A stretch of DNA of 51,751 bases from assembly GCF_000003815.2 (NCBI RefSeq), contig NC_049996.1, positions 6,846,896 through 6,898,646 of the forward strand, read 5' to 3'. Source of the stretch: Branchiostoma floridae. Its lineage: Eukaryota; Chordata; Leptocardii; Amphioxiformes; Branchiostomatidae. Shown piece after piece: positions 1 to 11,930 of the stretch. A program made the translations under genes and the position numbers. How positions within the stretch are numbered: the stretch's first letter is position 1; each line of letters starts with the position of its first letter. A model generated the notes under the pieces. The model saw only the letters and a program-made list of their open reading frames with translations. It was not told where the DNA came from and made no database searches.

Positions 1-107
1 CAAGCTACAACATTCCAATGATTGCGGACACACACCAAAACAAACACAGACCGAACACAATACCATAGATCAGGAAAAACAACGTGTTACAGTTATCAGA
101 GAGGTAC

Positions 108-3100
108 CTCGCAGACTGCCGACGCAGCCTCGCTTCTTGACGGGGCTGTCGTCATCATTCCCGTCCGGGGAGCCTTTGTTGTTAGACTGAGTGAAGGTGC
201 GGGGGGTCATGGGGATGCACTTTTCTGTCAAGCAAAATAATGGTTATCTAGATTATTAATATAAATGTGAAGGCAAAGGTAGTACAAATGAATTAATAAG
301 AACTGTTAATTGAAACGACTAAGTGAGAGAAAACAACATATATCAACTAATGAATATGTAAGTGAATACGTAAAAGCTAATTAGTAGAACTAAAGTGATA
401 AAGTACATAACGTGATGACACTAGACAGTCTAGACAGAAAAAAAAAGAAAGAACGTCATTTGTTACCGGGTCCCGGGTTTATTTTAAGTCCGACTTAATT
501 CGACCCGGTGCCTAATCGGGCCCCAAAATATCCCGGGAGCCACAAGGTGTCCCAAGGGGCCCTGATGGTATCACGCTCGAAAGTAACAAACACAGCCCGT
601 TGACTGCTCGGCATAGCTCCTTTCTCACTTGGGACCTAAGCCTAAAGTAGCAGTTTCACACCGCATGTGTATTGTTTATGGGCTTGGGCAGTAAGGAGAA
701 GGTTAAATACAGAGTCGCTTACCTCCGATAAACTTGCGCTCCTGGACAAGCTCCTTGCTGCGTCTCCAGATCTTTACCACGATGAAGATGTAGCAGGTAC
801 TGTACATCAAGAGATAATAAAATATCTGAACTGTACAAAGGTCCATCAAAAGTAATGGCATCGGTTTTCGTTGCTATGGTGGAGTAAGTACTAGTAACAG
901 GACAGGTCACGTATTCAGCAAATGGCCCAAATGCCATACCTCACTTTATCTTAACAGTTGTAAAGGAGGAATTGTTGGGAGCCCAGAGATCAAAATTCAC
1001 ACGTAACCTATCGGGACATTTTTCTTGATACATATATGTGATACCAGTTTCCTATACTAACTGTAAGTTTGTCAGATCTAGAGGAACTTAAATATCTTCT
1101 AACAGACTTCCAGGGGTGTGATACTATTAAAATCAACATAGTCTCTCATAAAAATCTTAACAACAATTTGAGTTTTCAATTTTAATAAGATAAATCCTTT
1201 TACCTTTGTGCCAAATTCCCCAAATTATGCAATTGACCGCAGTGCAATTCGTTTGTTTCTAATATACATTAAGTCGAATAATCAGACCGCCGGTTATCAA
1301 CTCACGAAAACTAGAGCATACGGCAAATATATAGTTTGTTTGGACTGTTCAAAACTATCAATATCAATAATTTTTCTACAAAGGCTGAATTTGGACATCT
1401 TATTTTTTTTACCTGATGATGACCAGTGGAATGAAGAACACCAGTGTGGTCACGATGGTCATGTAGGGTATCCAGTACCAGTCCTCCGGCCACGTGGCCC
1501 AACACTGCCACTCCCCGTTGTCCAGTTTGGTCTGGGCAAAGATGACCGGGCTGGGGATGGAGAATAAGGCGGCCAGTCCCCAGGCCACACAGATCATCGC
1601 CTTGGACTTGCGATCTGTAGCGGACAAAAATTAAGAAAAAAAAATCAGAAACAAAATAGCCCCCTACGCTGGTCTACAGTAATCTCCAAGCAGATCCTGA
1701 GGTAGCGTAAGATAGTATGAAAGCTGCCAGAGGAGCAAAGCCTGCCTAGGAGTGTATCTTAACCAAGTGGCTGATGACTCCCTTTGGCCAGCTGTACTTC
1801 TTTGCCAGCTTTGATACTATCTAATGACACTGGTAAATCTACCTGGAGATTACCATACTGTCCAAGTTAAAAACTAATGGACGCCAAATCCTACAGGCCA
1901 AATCCCACCTTCTGAGATTCTGAGAGAATTACAGCATGTCCAGAACACGAGATATCAAACCGGTTTTTCTGCAGTATATCCACATACCAAAATATAAAAA
2001 CAACCTAGTAAATACAAATACGTTTGCATGTGTTCACACAATCTCTGACAATTACTACAACACTTCTACAGACCATACATAGTAGCATCTATCAACATAA
2101 GTCCAATTTCAAGCTGGGTGGAGAGTTTGTAAGTTCTTTTATCATGACAATGCACGGGAAAGCCGCCTTTCTTGGCAAGTTGCCTTGTACATTCCAGACG
2201 CCCTCCCACGCCTGAAACACTGCCAAGAAAAAGCAACAAACATGTCTCAAGAAGAGACAGTACAAAGCTTCCTTTGGTGTCATTCCTATAACATACCATC
2301 CACAAGGCACTATTATTCAAGATAGCTTTAAAGACTTAACAGTAATGGTATCATGATGAGACAGCCGTGCCAACGGAAGCCGAACGTGAACAAGGGTATT
2401 AAAAGTCGTCGGTGTTTTACAACTTTTCCCAATTCAGTCTGTCATTTTCTACGCCTAATTGAACTCATAGGAAACAGGTAATTAGAAAACGAGCTTGCAT
2501 TTCTCAAGGCGAGAAAAAGCGAGCTTTTTAGCTAATTGGCAAAAGAGCGTTCTTTCAAGTTGACTAGAATACTAATTGTCCATCCGGTATTGATGTGAAG
2601 TCAAGAAGCCTCAGAGGTTTCCGGAGGACACCGAAAAACACGATTACAGGGTTGTTACTTAAGGCACTAATGGACCATTGGGCTCAATTTATTTCATTAA
2701 GATTTTCAACGTTAAAAATAACCTTCTCTGAAATTTCCCAAACCATTCGTTCTGTTTTGCCCGTTCAATGTCATAATGACCCACACGTAAATGTAGCTGC
2801 CTAGTATAAGATTACAAAGGGTTTGAAAACATTCCCGATTAGGGATAGTGTAGAGATTTTATTTCACTATCATCAGTTTGTATCATTTGCATTTTATATA
2901 ATTGATTTCTTGTGTAAGTCGCCCCTTTCTCGTTAAACGATGGTATCACCAAGCACTTGTTACTCTGTGACGAAGGGTAACCTCCAGTAACAGAGTATTG
3001 TTGTTGTCCGATGTGATGAGAGATCTCGTCTAAATATCTTCATGTTCCCTTTGCCGCATCCGTTTGTAGTTTTTTTTCCTGTTCGTCGTTATTCGTTTGT

Positions 3101-6100
3101 ATGGTAACGTTCAAATAATGGGCATAATATATATTTTTGTAACTGATTTTGTAACAAATTATGATCTTACCATGTGCAAAGCGCATAGGATGAATGATGG
3201 CGTCATAACGATCCACACTCAGCGCCACCAGTACATATGTAGATCCGTACAGCACTCCACCCTTTAAGTGAACAGTACAAATCTTAGGTTATGCTTTAAA
3301 AACATATTTCATAACATCTTGCTACCCTGGAGGTAGCGAAGCTGTTTTAATCACATACTTAGAGGATCGCTATGAATATTCTCAAAGAAAGTGAATACCA
3401 CCATCTTTCCTGATAAGAAAAAAGTATTGTTTTTTTTTTCTTGTGTGTTCTTCTACTTCTTCTGCCAGGAACCAATCAGAACTTTGAACTGCTGTTGGCT
3501 CAGCATGATAACGAAAAACTAGACTCGAATATTAGCAAATATGGATAAGATATTAGCTGTTGTAGCAAATATGAATGAAAAATTAGCTGCTGCAGCAAAT
3601 TGTGGTAATTTTGGCCTTGTGTGCGAGTAGCTTGATAAAAGGCAAACTGCACTGAGGGAATCATCCTGCATTTCCTCGAAAATGTTGCACTTCTACTTAC
3701 ACTCTTCTAGTTTGATACCAGAAATACCACGCTTTACGTGACATAAAGATTATGATAAAAATAGTAAGTTAATTCAAATACATAGCACAATGAAATAATC
3801 AAAAGCTCCGGATATGATGCAAATTTCCGGATATGTCACTATTTGTAATGTACATTTGTATATAAACCAGAAACTTTGTTTGATTAGCAAAAATGACGCA
3901 GGGTGTAAATAGGTGTTAGTCCAGAGAATTTTATGTATCATTTAAGCACATGCAATATACCAATTTCTTGTAGTAAAAGGCATATCATTATATATGGAAA
4001 AGCTGGCTAAAATTTACCTGTATGTATTTTATAAGCTTGCACATGAAGTCCCCAGCAATCCACTCCACCGTGAACCTGTGCACAAGGTCTGGTAGCACGT
4101 TGAACAGTCCTGCTCCAAGATCTGATCGAGCCAAACACAAACGCATTATATGATTAAGGTTAGAAAAACAAGGCGATATTGTTTCATATATTTAATTGTC
4201 GTCTGTTATAGACATCTGGTTATTTTTGGGAAGATCTGTGCTGTACAAGAGGTTTGTCAGTAAACATGTAGATCTGTTTCTGCCAGTTGTACAAAGTCCT
4301 CTTGGGATATGTTTCACATTATATACATGAAATATGATTTTCGTTTTTACATTTACATTGCAATGACTGAAACTGTTCTTCCTTGTCCTTTGTGCTCAAC
4401 ATCATCTACATTTAACCAACAACCCTGTCCTTAGTACTGAACTGCAAACACTATCCACATACAGCTAAAAAGAGATTTCCTTGGTGCTGGACACAATCCA
4501 AACACAGGAAAACGCACCTGTCATTAATGCTGAACAGTGAACATTATCCATACACATGCAAAAATACCCGTCCTTGGTGCTGAACACCACCCACACAGGG
4601 AAACACACCTGTAATTTATGCTGAACACAATCCAAACATAAACAAACACATCTGTCTCAATCCTTATCAATGTTCTTAGTACTGAACACTATCCAGGCAC
4701 GGGCAAATAACCCTGTCCTTGGTGCTGAACACCATCTATTAGCATATGCTTCACGCTATAGTGCCCCACGGAAGACCGGTTATGCAATACCAGCTATTTA
4801 TACAGTACAGATCCGGGATTTAAATGTTCAGCTTTGAATCTTTTGTGTCTGGTGTTTTTTCTTCGCATCCTAATACCTCATGTTAGCCTTGGGGAAAGAC
4901 AGTGAACAGCTAACCATCACCAGAATCTATCTCATGCAGATTTTGGCAGGTTGCCTATCTTTGTTCGTAAAAGTTTACTTCTTGTCTACAGTGCATTACA
5001 TCAAGGGATAAAAAGACGGATGAAAGTAATAAAATTTAGTCGTGTAAGTTCGTAATAGTATATATCATAGTCCTTATCTGGCTTTTAGTTTGTCTAAGAT
5101 CGTTTTATCACAGATGACTGACGTAGTAAACTTAAGCCGAAATGCAACAGTTAGATATATTTAGAAATACAAAATACCGGATGATGATTCCTCTGCAAAC
5201 ACTTACGTAGTATTTAAAGTAACCAATTTCTTGCTATCACATAATGCTTTATATACCCAGAGGGACAATTATCAACTTCATCAGAATTAATGTTGCTTTT
5301 AGTGTATGCATTCGGGTATTTGGAATTGAGATTGTCTTTATCATTTACAGTTGACTAGATCTTTCCAGGATGAGTTTCTACGTAGCACATAATCTCCATA
5401 TACCCTGGTGGGCATTGTATACAGTCCATAAACATCAATCAGATAGACATAGGTAGGTTATTACAAAAGATAATAAACATTTCTTGGCTTACGTGTGTTG
5501 TTTAATGGGCACTTTGGCTGCACGCATATGGGCTACTCATTTGTGTTGTATCTTTGTGACAAAATCGTGACACAACTCTGATAATTTCACTTACTTACGT
5601 TTCATTTCTTTTCATCGAATCTTGTTAAGCCATGATGGTACAAAAACAGTAAGCCAGTGTATCAATCAATAGAATCGATACTTTTGATGTGCATCATGCT
5701 TTCACTGATAAGCTAAGGGCACAACCCACCGTACGTGCAAATACGTGCTGTCTACGTGCCAAAACGTGGGCAATCTTTTGGGATCCGTAAGTGGTAAGTA
5801 CCGCCTTTGTTCGAACTCGTAGGGAATCGAAGGATTTTGGAGCACGCAGACACGCCGTAGAGCTTTACGTGCAGCCAAAACTTTGTGCCAAAACTTTGTG
5901 CCAAAACTTTGTGCCAAAACTTTGTGCCAAAACTTTGTGCCAAAACTTTGTGCCAAAACTTTGTGCCAAAACTTTGTGCCAAAACTTTGTGCCAAAACTT
6001 TGTGCCAAAACTTTGTGCCATCGGGCTGCGGATTCGACCCCCGTGCCAGTACGGGCGACGCGCCTGCCCTGTACAGCCTGAACGTTTTGAGAAATACGTA

Positions 6101-9100
6101 GCGGACGTGGCCTCCCAAGAAAACGTACGGACAAATTGCACGCACGGCGGGTTGTGCCCTTGGCTATAGCCACTGTCGGCAGGCATACAGATACGATTTA
6201 TCGTGTGCAATTTGAAAATGTTCCGTTTTTGCTGACAGACAGATAATGATAATTCCGTCCCAGTTCCTGGCTGCTGAAACCGTAAATCATTTGGATTTTG
6301 ATTTCTCCGTGACTTTGCCCAACAGCCTTGTTTTTGTTACCAAAGGGTGTTTTGTACCGCATATAAATTATCCTATCGTCATTTGGGGCATCTAAATTGC
6401 TTCATTTTTACAGGTTCATGGTGCTAAGCGTTGCTTTGGGATTTGTTGAGTCGGCGAAATGGATTACTCGATCGAAGAGGAATGAATTTGGTTGTACAAT
6501 ATGGCAAGATTCCATTACTTGAACAAAAGACTTGTCATAAATTATTAAATTTTCCAGTACTTTTCCTGGGCATTTATATGCACTATTTGAAGTGCCCATG
6601 CATTGGATACAAACTAAAGTGATGTTATCAAAATGGTCCCCTTTTTATCTATTCTCCGTCCATTTGTCCATTCATTCATGTTCCTTCCATTTGTTTGTTC
6701 ATTTATTATATTTCTTTGTACCATTATTGCTGAACTGTGAAACCAGGCCTCCTTTGAAAAATAGCGACTAGACACTGAGTGAGCAATTCTGGTGGAAGAA
6801 AACTTGCTAAGACGTAACGTTATAGCACTAAAGAGGTATATCTAGTGGTGCGTACCTAAAGTCCGGACTTGGAATTGGACCTAAAAATGTTTTGGTCCAA
6901 CAGGTCCAAAAAAAAACAACTAAATGTCCGGAGCCAAGTCCGGACTTGCAAAAATCAATCTGTCACTTATATTTCCTTTTTTGTTCTAAACCATCTAAAA
7001 CCTTCCATAGACATTGAAATTTGCACTGGAAAAAGACAAAAAACATTCCGTGTTTACACTGACTGTATATTATTTTCATGTATTTTTCACATTGCATTTC
7101 AATTCATGCTAACATGCAATTTTATATGCTTTAAGTCCGGACCTGAACCTGAACTGCTGGACTTGAATCCGGACCTGAACCTGAAATTGAGTTTAGGTAC
7201 GCACCACTAGACCACTATTCTGTATGTAGTTTGTGGCATTTTAACAAGCTATAATAATCCAGGGTGTGAAACATATTGTTTTCTTCCCCTGCATGCGATT
7301 GTTTTTGATATGTTATAAAGTTTCTCTCTAAGAGACGATGGGCGTTTCTCTCTAAGAGACGGTGGGCGTTATAAACTTCCTGGCACGTTTGACCAATTGA
7401 TGACAACACGCATCACGTGTTAATAAGATCACGTGTTTACAACTCTCGTGCGTTTACATTCTGAAGTGATTGGTCATCAGTATTGATCCTGAAGAAGCCG
7501 ACAGTTGTCGTTGAAAATTTGTTCCGTGTGTGCGTTTGTGTTGGAAGAAAGTTTAGAATTGTTCTAAGGTTCTCTATTTAAAAAAAAAAGAAGAAGAAAT
7601 CCCTACCGGCGATAGCCAGGTTGGTGATGAAGAAGTTCATACGTGTCTTCTTGTGCCGCTCCATCCACATGACCAGTAGAACCAGGCTGTTCCCAACCAC
7701 GATAAAGGCAAACAGAACCCATAGCGTCACAAGCTGCTCTGTCTGAAAAAAAAAAGCATACATCTTTACTGATTATGCCTAAGGGCGTGAACACATAGGT
7801 CGTGCGATCGTCGTACGATCGCTAACTTTGGGTATTTTGGAGGACAAAAATCGTCTGCAAAGTTCAACTGTCTTGGTACACAAAATGTTGTTTGGATCCA
7901 TGGCGAGGGTTGGTTCTGTCACGGCTTCCTTGACAATCATATGGCATCAAAATCGTACGACGATTGCACGACCTATGTGTGACCGTAGGTGGTTAAGGTT
8001 ACTGTAGCTATAATATTCAGGATTTTTTTTATTAAGTATTGGACGTGTATGTTCCTTTTTGATCCCCTGTACAGAGTCGATATTTTTGTGTCTACCCGTA
8101 TACGTACCTATTTAAAAACGTTGTCAATAGATTGATATTTAGTGGGTGGGGAGCCCAAAAGGTCCCATTTGCAGGAAATGCAATTCAAGATTTGGTAGAA
8201 ATAGTGATTAATCAGATATTGACATAAAGTTCATCTATTTAATATCCATGTCTTTTTTCAGTTAGATCTATACGTTTCACATAATCGTTGCTGCTTGATT
8301 TAAATGCATTTCGTTTGATTTTCAGAGATTTGACTGAACAAATGTTGTTCGAGAAAGCTCATAAAACTTCTTGGCAAACGACCCTGACTTTTATTTCGTT
8401 TTACAGGATAGATATCTTGTTAATGACTTGTTAACAAAAGCATGGGCATGGTTATCTCTTGCACACACACGCTGGCGTTCAACTGATAGGTCTATGATCA
8501 AGGCGATAATGACAATGAAATGGCCATTACACTATCAGAGTTGGTTATCGTGATCATCTGTCTCGTCTTATCGTTCTACGGAGTGTATTCTAGAGATGCT
8601 GATGTAAAAGAATGTAATTTCCTCTATTAAGATCAATCTTTGCTTGCCGCTATGTTATCACTGTAATTATCGATGAAGGTTAGACATCCAGATAATATAA
8701 GATACACCAAAAAGCAAATACTCAAGCTACTGGATATGGTTTTGGAAACGGTCAGAATTTTCAGATAGCATCCACTATCTTTTGCCGATTACACTGAATA
8801 AGATCTGTAATGTATCAGATACAGCATATTCCTCATATTATACATCTTACACATCTTCTATTTTGACTTTGAGAAGTGCCTATGACATGATTCTATGACA
8901 TCAGTATCCGTTTTCCGAATTTTGTTTGTACTAATTTTGATATTTGTACTATTTACAGTATGGTCGTATACTTTTTTCTAGAAATGGACAAAAACGCTGG
9001 GATGCCATCCATATAACTGAGTTAATCAACTTTGACTAAGTTCCAATTGTGCTCTATCAACAGGATTGGTCGTTACTTATCCCATTTTTGGGGTCCTCAA

Positions 9101-9557
9101 AAAAAACTAGTTTGGAAACACATGTTAGAGATGCGCTTGTTAGGGTAGAAAACCTCAACCCATTGTTTTTTTTTTACCAAAAGATGATTCTTGAACCTCG
9201 TACTGGTAAAAAATGGGATAACATAGTTGCTGTCCATTTTTTTAACAAAAGATACCTATCGAATCTCTTACTGGTAAAGATGGGATAACACCCATGTGTC
9301 CCATTTTGTACTATATGAATAAATGGACTAAATAATCAAGTATCTATCATTCCTTTCCTGAAATATTAAGCTGATATCATTACCTGGTGGGTTGAGTAGA
9401 TGGTCCCTCCCTTTGGCTCGTCAGTGGCTGTGCCGTTGGTACTATTGAAGAGAATGTCGGTCGCATTTTCGAGGGAAACATTCAGCGAAGACAGGGATCC
9501 TAACTCTTCCGCGCTGCCACCGGATGCAGAGCCATTGCCACCGCCGGCCATCGTCAA
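108..9557 (-). CDS. NPSR1: Neuropeptide S / CCAP receptor-like class A GPCR, 3' end off the window
   Basis: This is a rhodopsin-family peptide receptor of the plasma membrane. Seven exons can be joined on the minus strand with GT-AG sites and matching phases: 9384-9557, 7607-7742, 4018-4121, 3171-3261, 1413-1614, 723-799 and 108-224, giving about 300 residues. Exon 1 (58 aa) is an extracellular N-terminus with NGS, NVS, NAT, NST and NGT glycosylation sites. Exon 2 carries TM1 ([11 protein letters not shown]) and the start of TM2. Exon 3 completes TM2 (LAIADLGAGL across the junction) and holds the first extracellular loop with its cysteine ([11 protein letters not shown]). Exon 4 holds TM3 with [11 protein letters not shown]. 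Exon 5 has TM4 and [19 protein letters not shown], which is very close to the NPSR1 ECL2/TM5 signature. Exons 6-7 give the end of TM5 and a basic ICL3. TM6-TM7 and the stop codon lie left of base 1. The start is the first ATG (MTMAGG); the methionine two codons later is an alternative. The gene symbol marks the family; orthology to vertebrate NPSR1 versus arthropod-type CCAPR is not resolved. Confidence 0.88.
1679..1853. mobile_element. Foldback MITE, family GTAATCTCCAAGCAGAT, copy 1
   Basis: The ends are inverted repeats: left GTAATCTCCAAGCAGAT, right ATCTACCTGGAGATTAC. The arms continue inward with GATAGTATGAAAGCTG against CAGCTTTGATACTATC, so the whole 175 bp can fold on itself. There is no coding capacity. 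A second copy with the same end sits at 32334-32459. This copy lies in the intron between the TM4-5 and TM3 exons of the NPSR-like gene. Confidence 0.75.
4380..4745. repeat. Degenerate tandem repeat, units of about 45-60 bp
   Basis: About seven imperfect units share the core CCTGTCCTTGGTGCTGAACA followed by CCATCCACAC and an A-rich spacer. Unit starts are near 4425, 4477, 4518, 4568, 4610, 4671 and 4713. The same core recurs at about 22700-22805, next to the pantetheinase 3' end, so this is a dispersed family. It is intronic in the NPSR-like gene. Confidence 0.65.
5711..6165. mobile_element. MITE, family AAGGGCACAACCCGCCGTACG, copy 1 (inverted, expanded)
   Basis: The element is flanked by long inverted ends: left AGCTAAGGGCACAACCCACC, right GGCGGGTTGTGCCCTTGGCT. 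It is non-coding and the ends are bordered by TA. Its body aligns in reverse orientation to the copies at 21653-21983 and 28202-28434. Unlike those copies it contains an 11-unit 13-bp array (5875-6017). It lies in the long intron between exons 2 and 3 of the NPSR-like gene. Confidence 0.85.
5875..6017. repeat. 13-bp minisatellite, 11 perfect units
   Basis: The unit CCAAAACTTTGTG is repeated exactly 11 times (143 bp). It is open in most frames and therefore creates spurious reading frames (repeats of [13 protein letters not shown] or similar); it is not a gene. Confidence 0.97.
6841..7211. mobile_element. MITE with perfect 20-bp TIRs
   Basis: The left end TCTAGTGGTGCGTACCTAAA (6841-6860) and right end at 7192-7211 are perfect inverted repeats. 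Next to the ends are repeated TCCGGAC motifs (for example AAGTCCGGACTTG on the left, AAGTCCGGACCTGAACCTG on the right). The middle is AT-rich and has no coding signal. No clear target-site duplication was seen. It is intronic in the NPSR-like gene. Confidence 0.85.
7489..7525 (+). ncRNA. Possible hammerhead-like ribozyme core
   Basis: The order CTGAAGA (7489-7495), a short stem CGACA-gt-TGTCG, then GAAA (7513-7516) matches the CUGANGA - stem II - GAAA layout of a hammerhead core. Stem I and stem III are not convincing by eye. A similar arrangement occurs on the minus strand at 18783-18819. Penelope-like retroelements are known to carry such ribozymes, but no Penelope protein was found here. 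Confidence 0.25.
7787..7983. mobile_element. Foldback MITE of about 197 bp
   Basis: The left arm (GTGAACACATAGGTCGTGCG and on through ATCGTCGTACGAT) is matched by the reverse complement of the right arm (ATCGTACGACGATTGCACGA and on to TATGTGTGAC). The arms are about 33 bp with few mismatches. The 130-bp centre is non-coding. It sits just upstream of the TM1 exon, within intron 1 of the NPSR-like gene. Confidence 0.8.
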
Positions 9558-9587
9558 TGCAAGGCCTCCGTGCTTAGCGGTGTTGTC

Positions 9588-10949
9588 CTAGGATGCAACC
9601 GCTACCAAAACCCTGTAAAGAATAAACGTCAAATTACTCTACAGGTATTGGCCTACGATGTAACCACTACCAAAACTCTGAAAAGAATAAACGTCGAATT
9701 ACTCTACAGGTATTGGCCTACAATGCAACCGCTACCAAAACCCTGTAAAGAATAAACGTCAAATTACTCTACAGGTATTGGCCTACGATGTAACCACTAC
9801 CAAAACTCTGAAAAGAATAAACGTCGAATTACTCTACAGGTATTGGCCTACAATGCAACCGCTACCAAAACCCTGTAAAGAATAAACGTCAAATTACTCT
9901 ACAGGTATTGGCCTACGATGTAACCACTACCAAAACTCTGAAAAGAATAAACGTCGAATTACTCTACAGGTATTGGCCTACGATGCAACCACTACCAAAA
10001 CCCTGAAAAGAATAAACGTCGAATTACTGTACAGGCATTGGCCTACAATGCAACCGCTACCAAAACTCTGAAAAGAATAAACGTCGAATTACTCTACAGG
10101 TATCGGCCCACAATGCAACCGCTACCAAAACTCTGAAAAGAATAAACGTCGAATTACTCTACAGGTATTGGCCTACGATGCAACCGCTACCAAAAGTCGG
10201 AAAAGAATAAACGTCGAATTAACCTACAGGTATTGGCCTACGATGCAACCGCTACCAAAACTCTGAAAAGAATAAACGTCAAATTACCCTACAGGCATTG
10301 GCCTACAATGCAACCGCTACCAAAACCCTGAAAAGAATAAACGTCGAATTACTCTACAGGTATTGGCCTACGATGCAACCGCTACCAAAAGTCGGAAAAG
10401 AATAAACGTCGAATTAACCTACAGGTATTGGCCTACGATGCAACCGCTACCAAAACTCTGAAAAGAATAAACGTCAAATTACCCTACAGGCATTGGCCTA
10501 CAATGCAACCGCTACCAAAACCCTGAAAAGAATAAACGTCAAATTACCCTACAGGTATTGGCCTACGATGCAACCGCTACCAAAACCTTGACAAGAATAA
10601 ACATCGAATTACCGTACAGGCATTGGCCTACAATGCAACCGCTACCAAAACTCTGAAAAGAATACACGTCGAATTACTCTACAGGTATTGGCCTACGATG
10701 CAACCGCTACCAAAACCCTGTAAAGAATAAACGTCGAATTACCGTACAGGCATTGGCCTACGATGCAATCGCTACCAAAACCCTGAAAAGAATAAACGTC
10801 GAATTAACCTACAGGTATTGGCCTACAATGTAACCGCTACCAAAACTCTGAAAAGAATACACGTCGAATTACTCTATAGGTATTGGCCTACGATGCAACC
10901 GCTACCAAAACCCTGTAAAGAATAAACGTCGTATTACCCTAAAGGTATC
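9588..10949. repeat. 65-bp minisatellite, about 21 units
   Basis: Units begin every 65 bases (for example GCTACCAAAA at 9601, 9731 and ACTACCAAAA at 9666, 9796). The consensus contains CAACCGCTACCAAAACCCTG, AAGAATAAACGTCGAATTA and CTACAGGTATTGGCCTA. The first six or so units alternate between two variants (GCTACC/CCCTGTAAAG versus ACTACC/CTCTGAAAAG), giving a 130-bp higher-order unit. A GTCGGAAAAG variant recurs 195 bp apart at about 10195 and 10390. The array begins about 30 bp upstream of the first ATG of the NPSR-like gene. Confidence 0.95.
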
Positions 10950-11039
10950 ACACTGAGAACGGCCAATTTGTAAGATGGAGGTTTTAAAGTCTCCCAGAAT
11001 GAACAAGCCATCTAAGAGCGATTTCATCTAAGATCTCTC

Positions 11040-11930
11040 GCTAGGCAAGCTGGCACATAATTGCAACCCATCACTGAAAATAAGCACTTGTGGGAGGTAG
11101 TTATTTATAAGAAGGCCACGGTCTAACTACAGAGTACAGTGTTTTACAGTAATAAGCATGAAACAGAAACTGTTGGTTTCCTTCGTACTCATTGGATGAT
11201 TTCAGCAACTGTAAACGTCACTGAAAGTAAGCACCAATGGGAGGTAGTTATTTATGAGAAGGGCAAGGTCTAGCTACAGAGTAGGGTATTTACAGTAATA
11301 AGCATGAAATAGAAACAGTTAGTTTCCCACCACTCATTGGATGGTTTTTTAGCAGATCTAAACGTCACTGAAAATGAGCGCCAATGGGGGGTCGTTATGT
11401 ATAAGTAGGAAAAGGTCTAAGTACAGAGTAGAGTTGTTTTTTTCAGTAATAGGCATGTATTAGGAACGGTTTGTTTCCCACTCATTGGATGATTTTAGCA
11501 GCTCTAAACGTCGCTGAAAATTAGCACTAATGGGGGGGGGGTAGTTATGTATTAGAAGGACAAAGTCTAACTACAGAGTAGAGTGTTTTACAGTAATAAG
11601 TATGAAATAGAAACAGTTTGTTTCCTACTTGTTGGATTATTTGAAGCAGGTGTTAGCGTCACTGCAAATAAGCACCAATGGGAGTCAGTCATTTATAAGA
11701 AGGGCAAAGTCTAGCTACAGAGTAGATTTTTTTACAGTAATAAGCATGAAATAGGAACATTTTGTTTCCCACTCGATGTCTAATTTTAGCAGTTTTAAAC
11801 GTCATTCAAAATAAGCACCAATTGGAGGTAGTTATCTATGAAAAGGACAAGGTCCGTGTATAGCACAGTGCTTTACAGTAATAAGCATGAAATAGAAACA
11901 TTCGTTTTCCATTGGTCAGTTATTAGATGA
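11040..11930. repeat. Degenerate tandem array, about 145-bp unit, six copies
   Basis: The landmark CAGTAATAAGCATGAAA (with variants) occurs near 11147, 11293, 11443, 11591, 11735 and 11875. Each unit also has GTCTAACTACAGAGTA, a TTTCCCACTCATTGGATGAT block, AAACGTCACTGAAAATAAGC and CACCAATGGGAGGTAGTTAT. Copies differ by substitutions and small indels. The array follows the 65-bp array almost directly but is unrelated in sequence. Confidence 0.9.

Noticed and set aside
5702-6210. Several overlapping long reading frames on both strands rich in Phe-Gly-Thr-Lys-Phe-Trp or Cys-Ala-Lys-Thr-Leu repeats
   Set aside because: They are produced by the 13-bp CCAAAACTTTGTG array inside a MITE, where a unit not divisible by three keeps all frames open.
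7578-7794. Alternative start of the NPSR-like protein at a Met upstream of TM1 ([10 protein letters not shown])
   Set aside because: The sequence before Thr-Glu-Gln is the polypyrimidine tract and CAG acceptor of the intron; exon 1 at 9384-9557 joins in phase 0.
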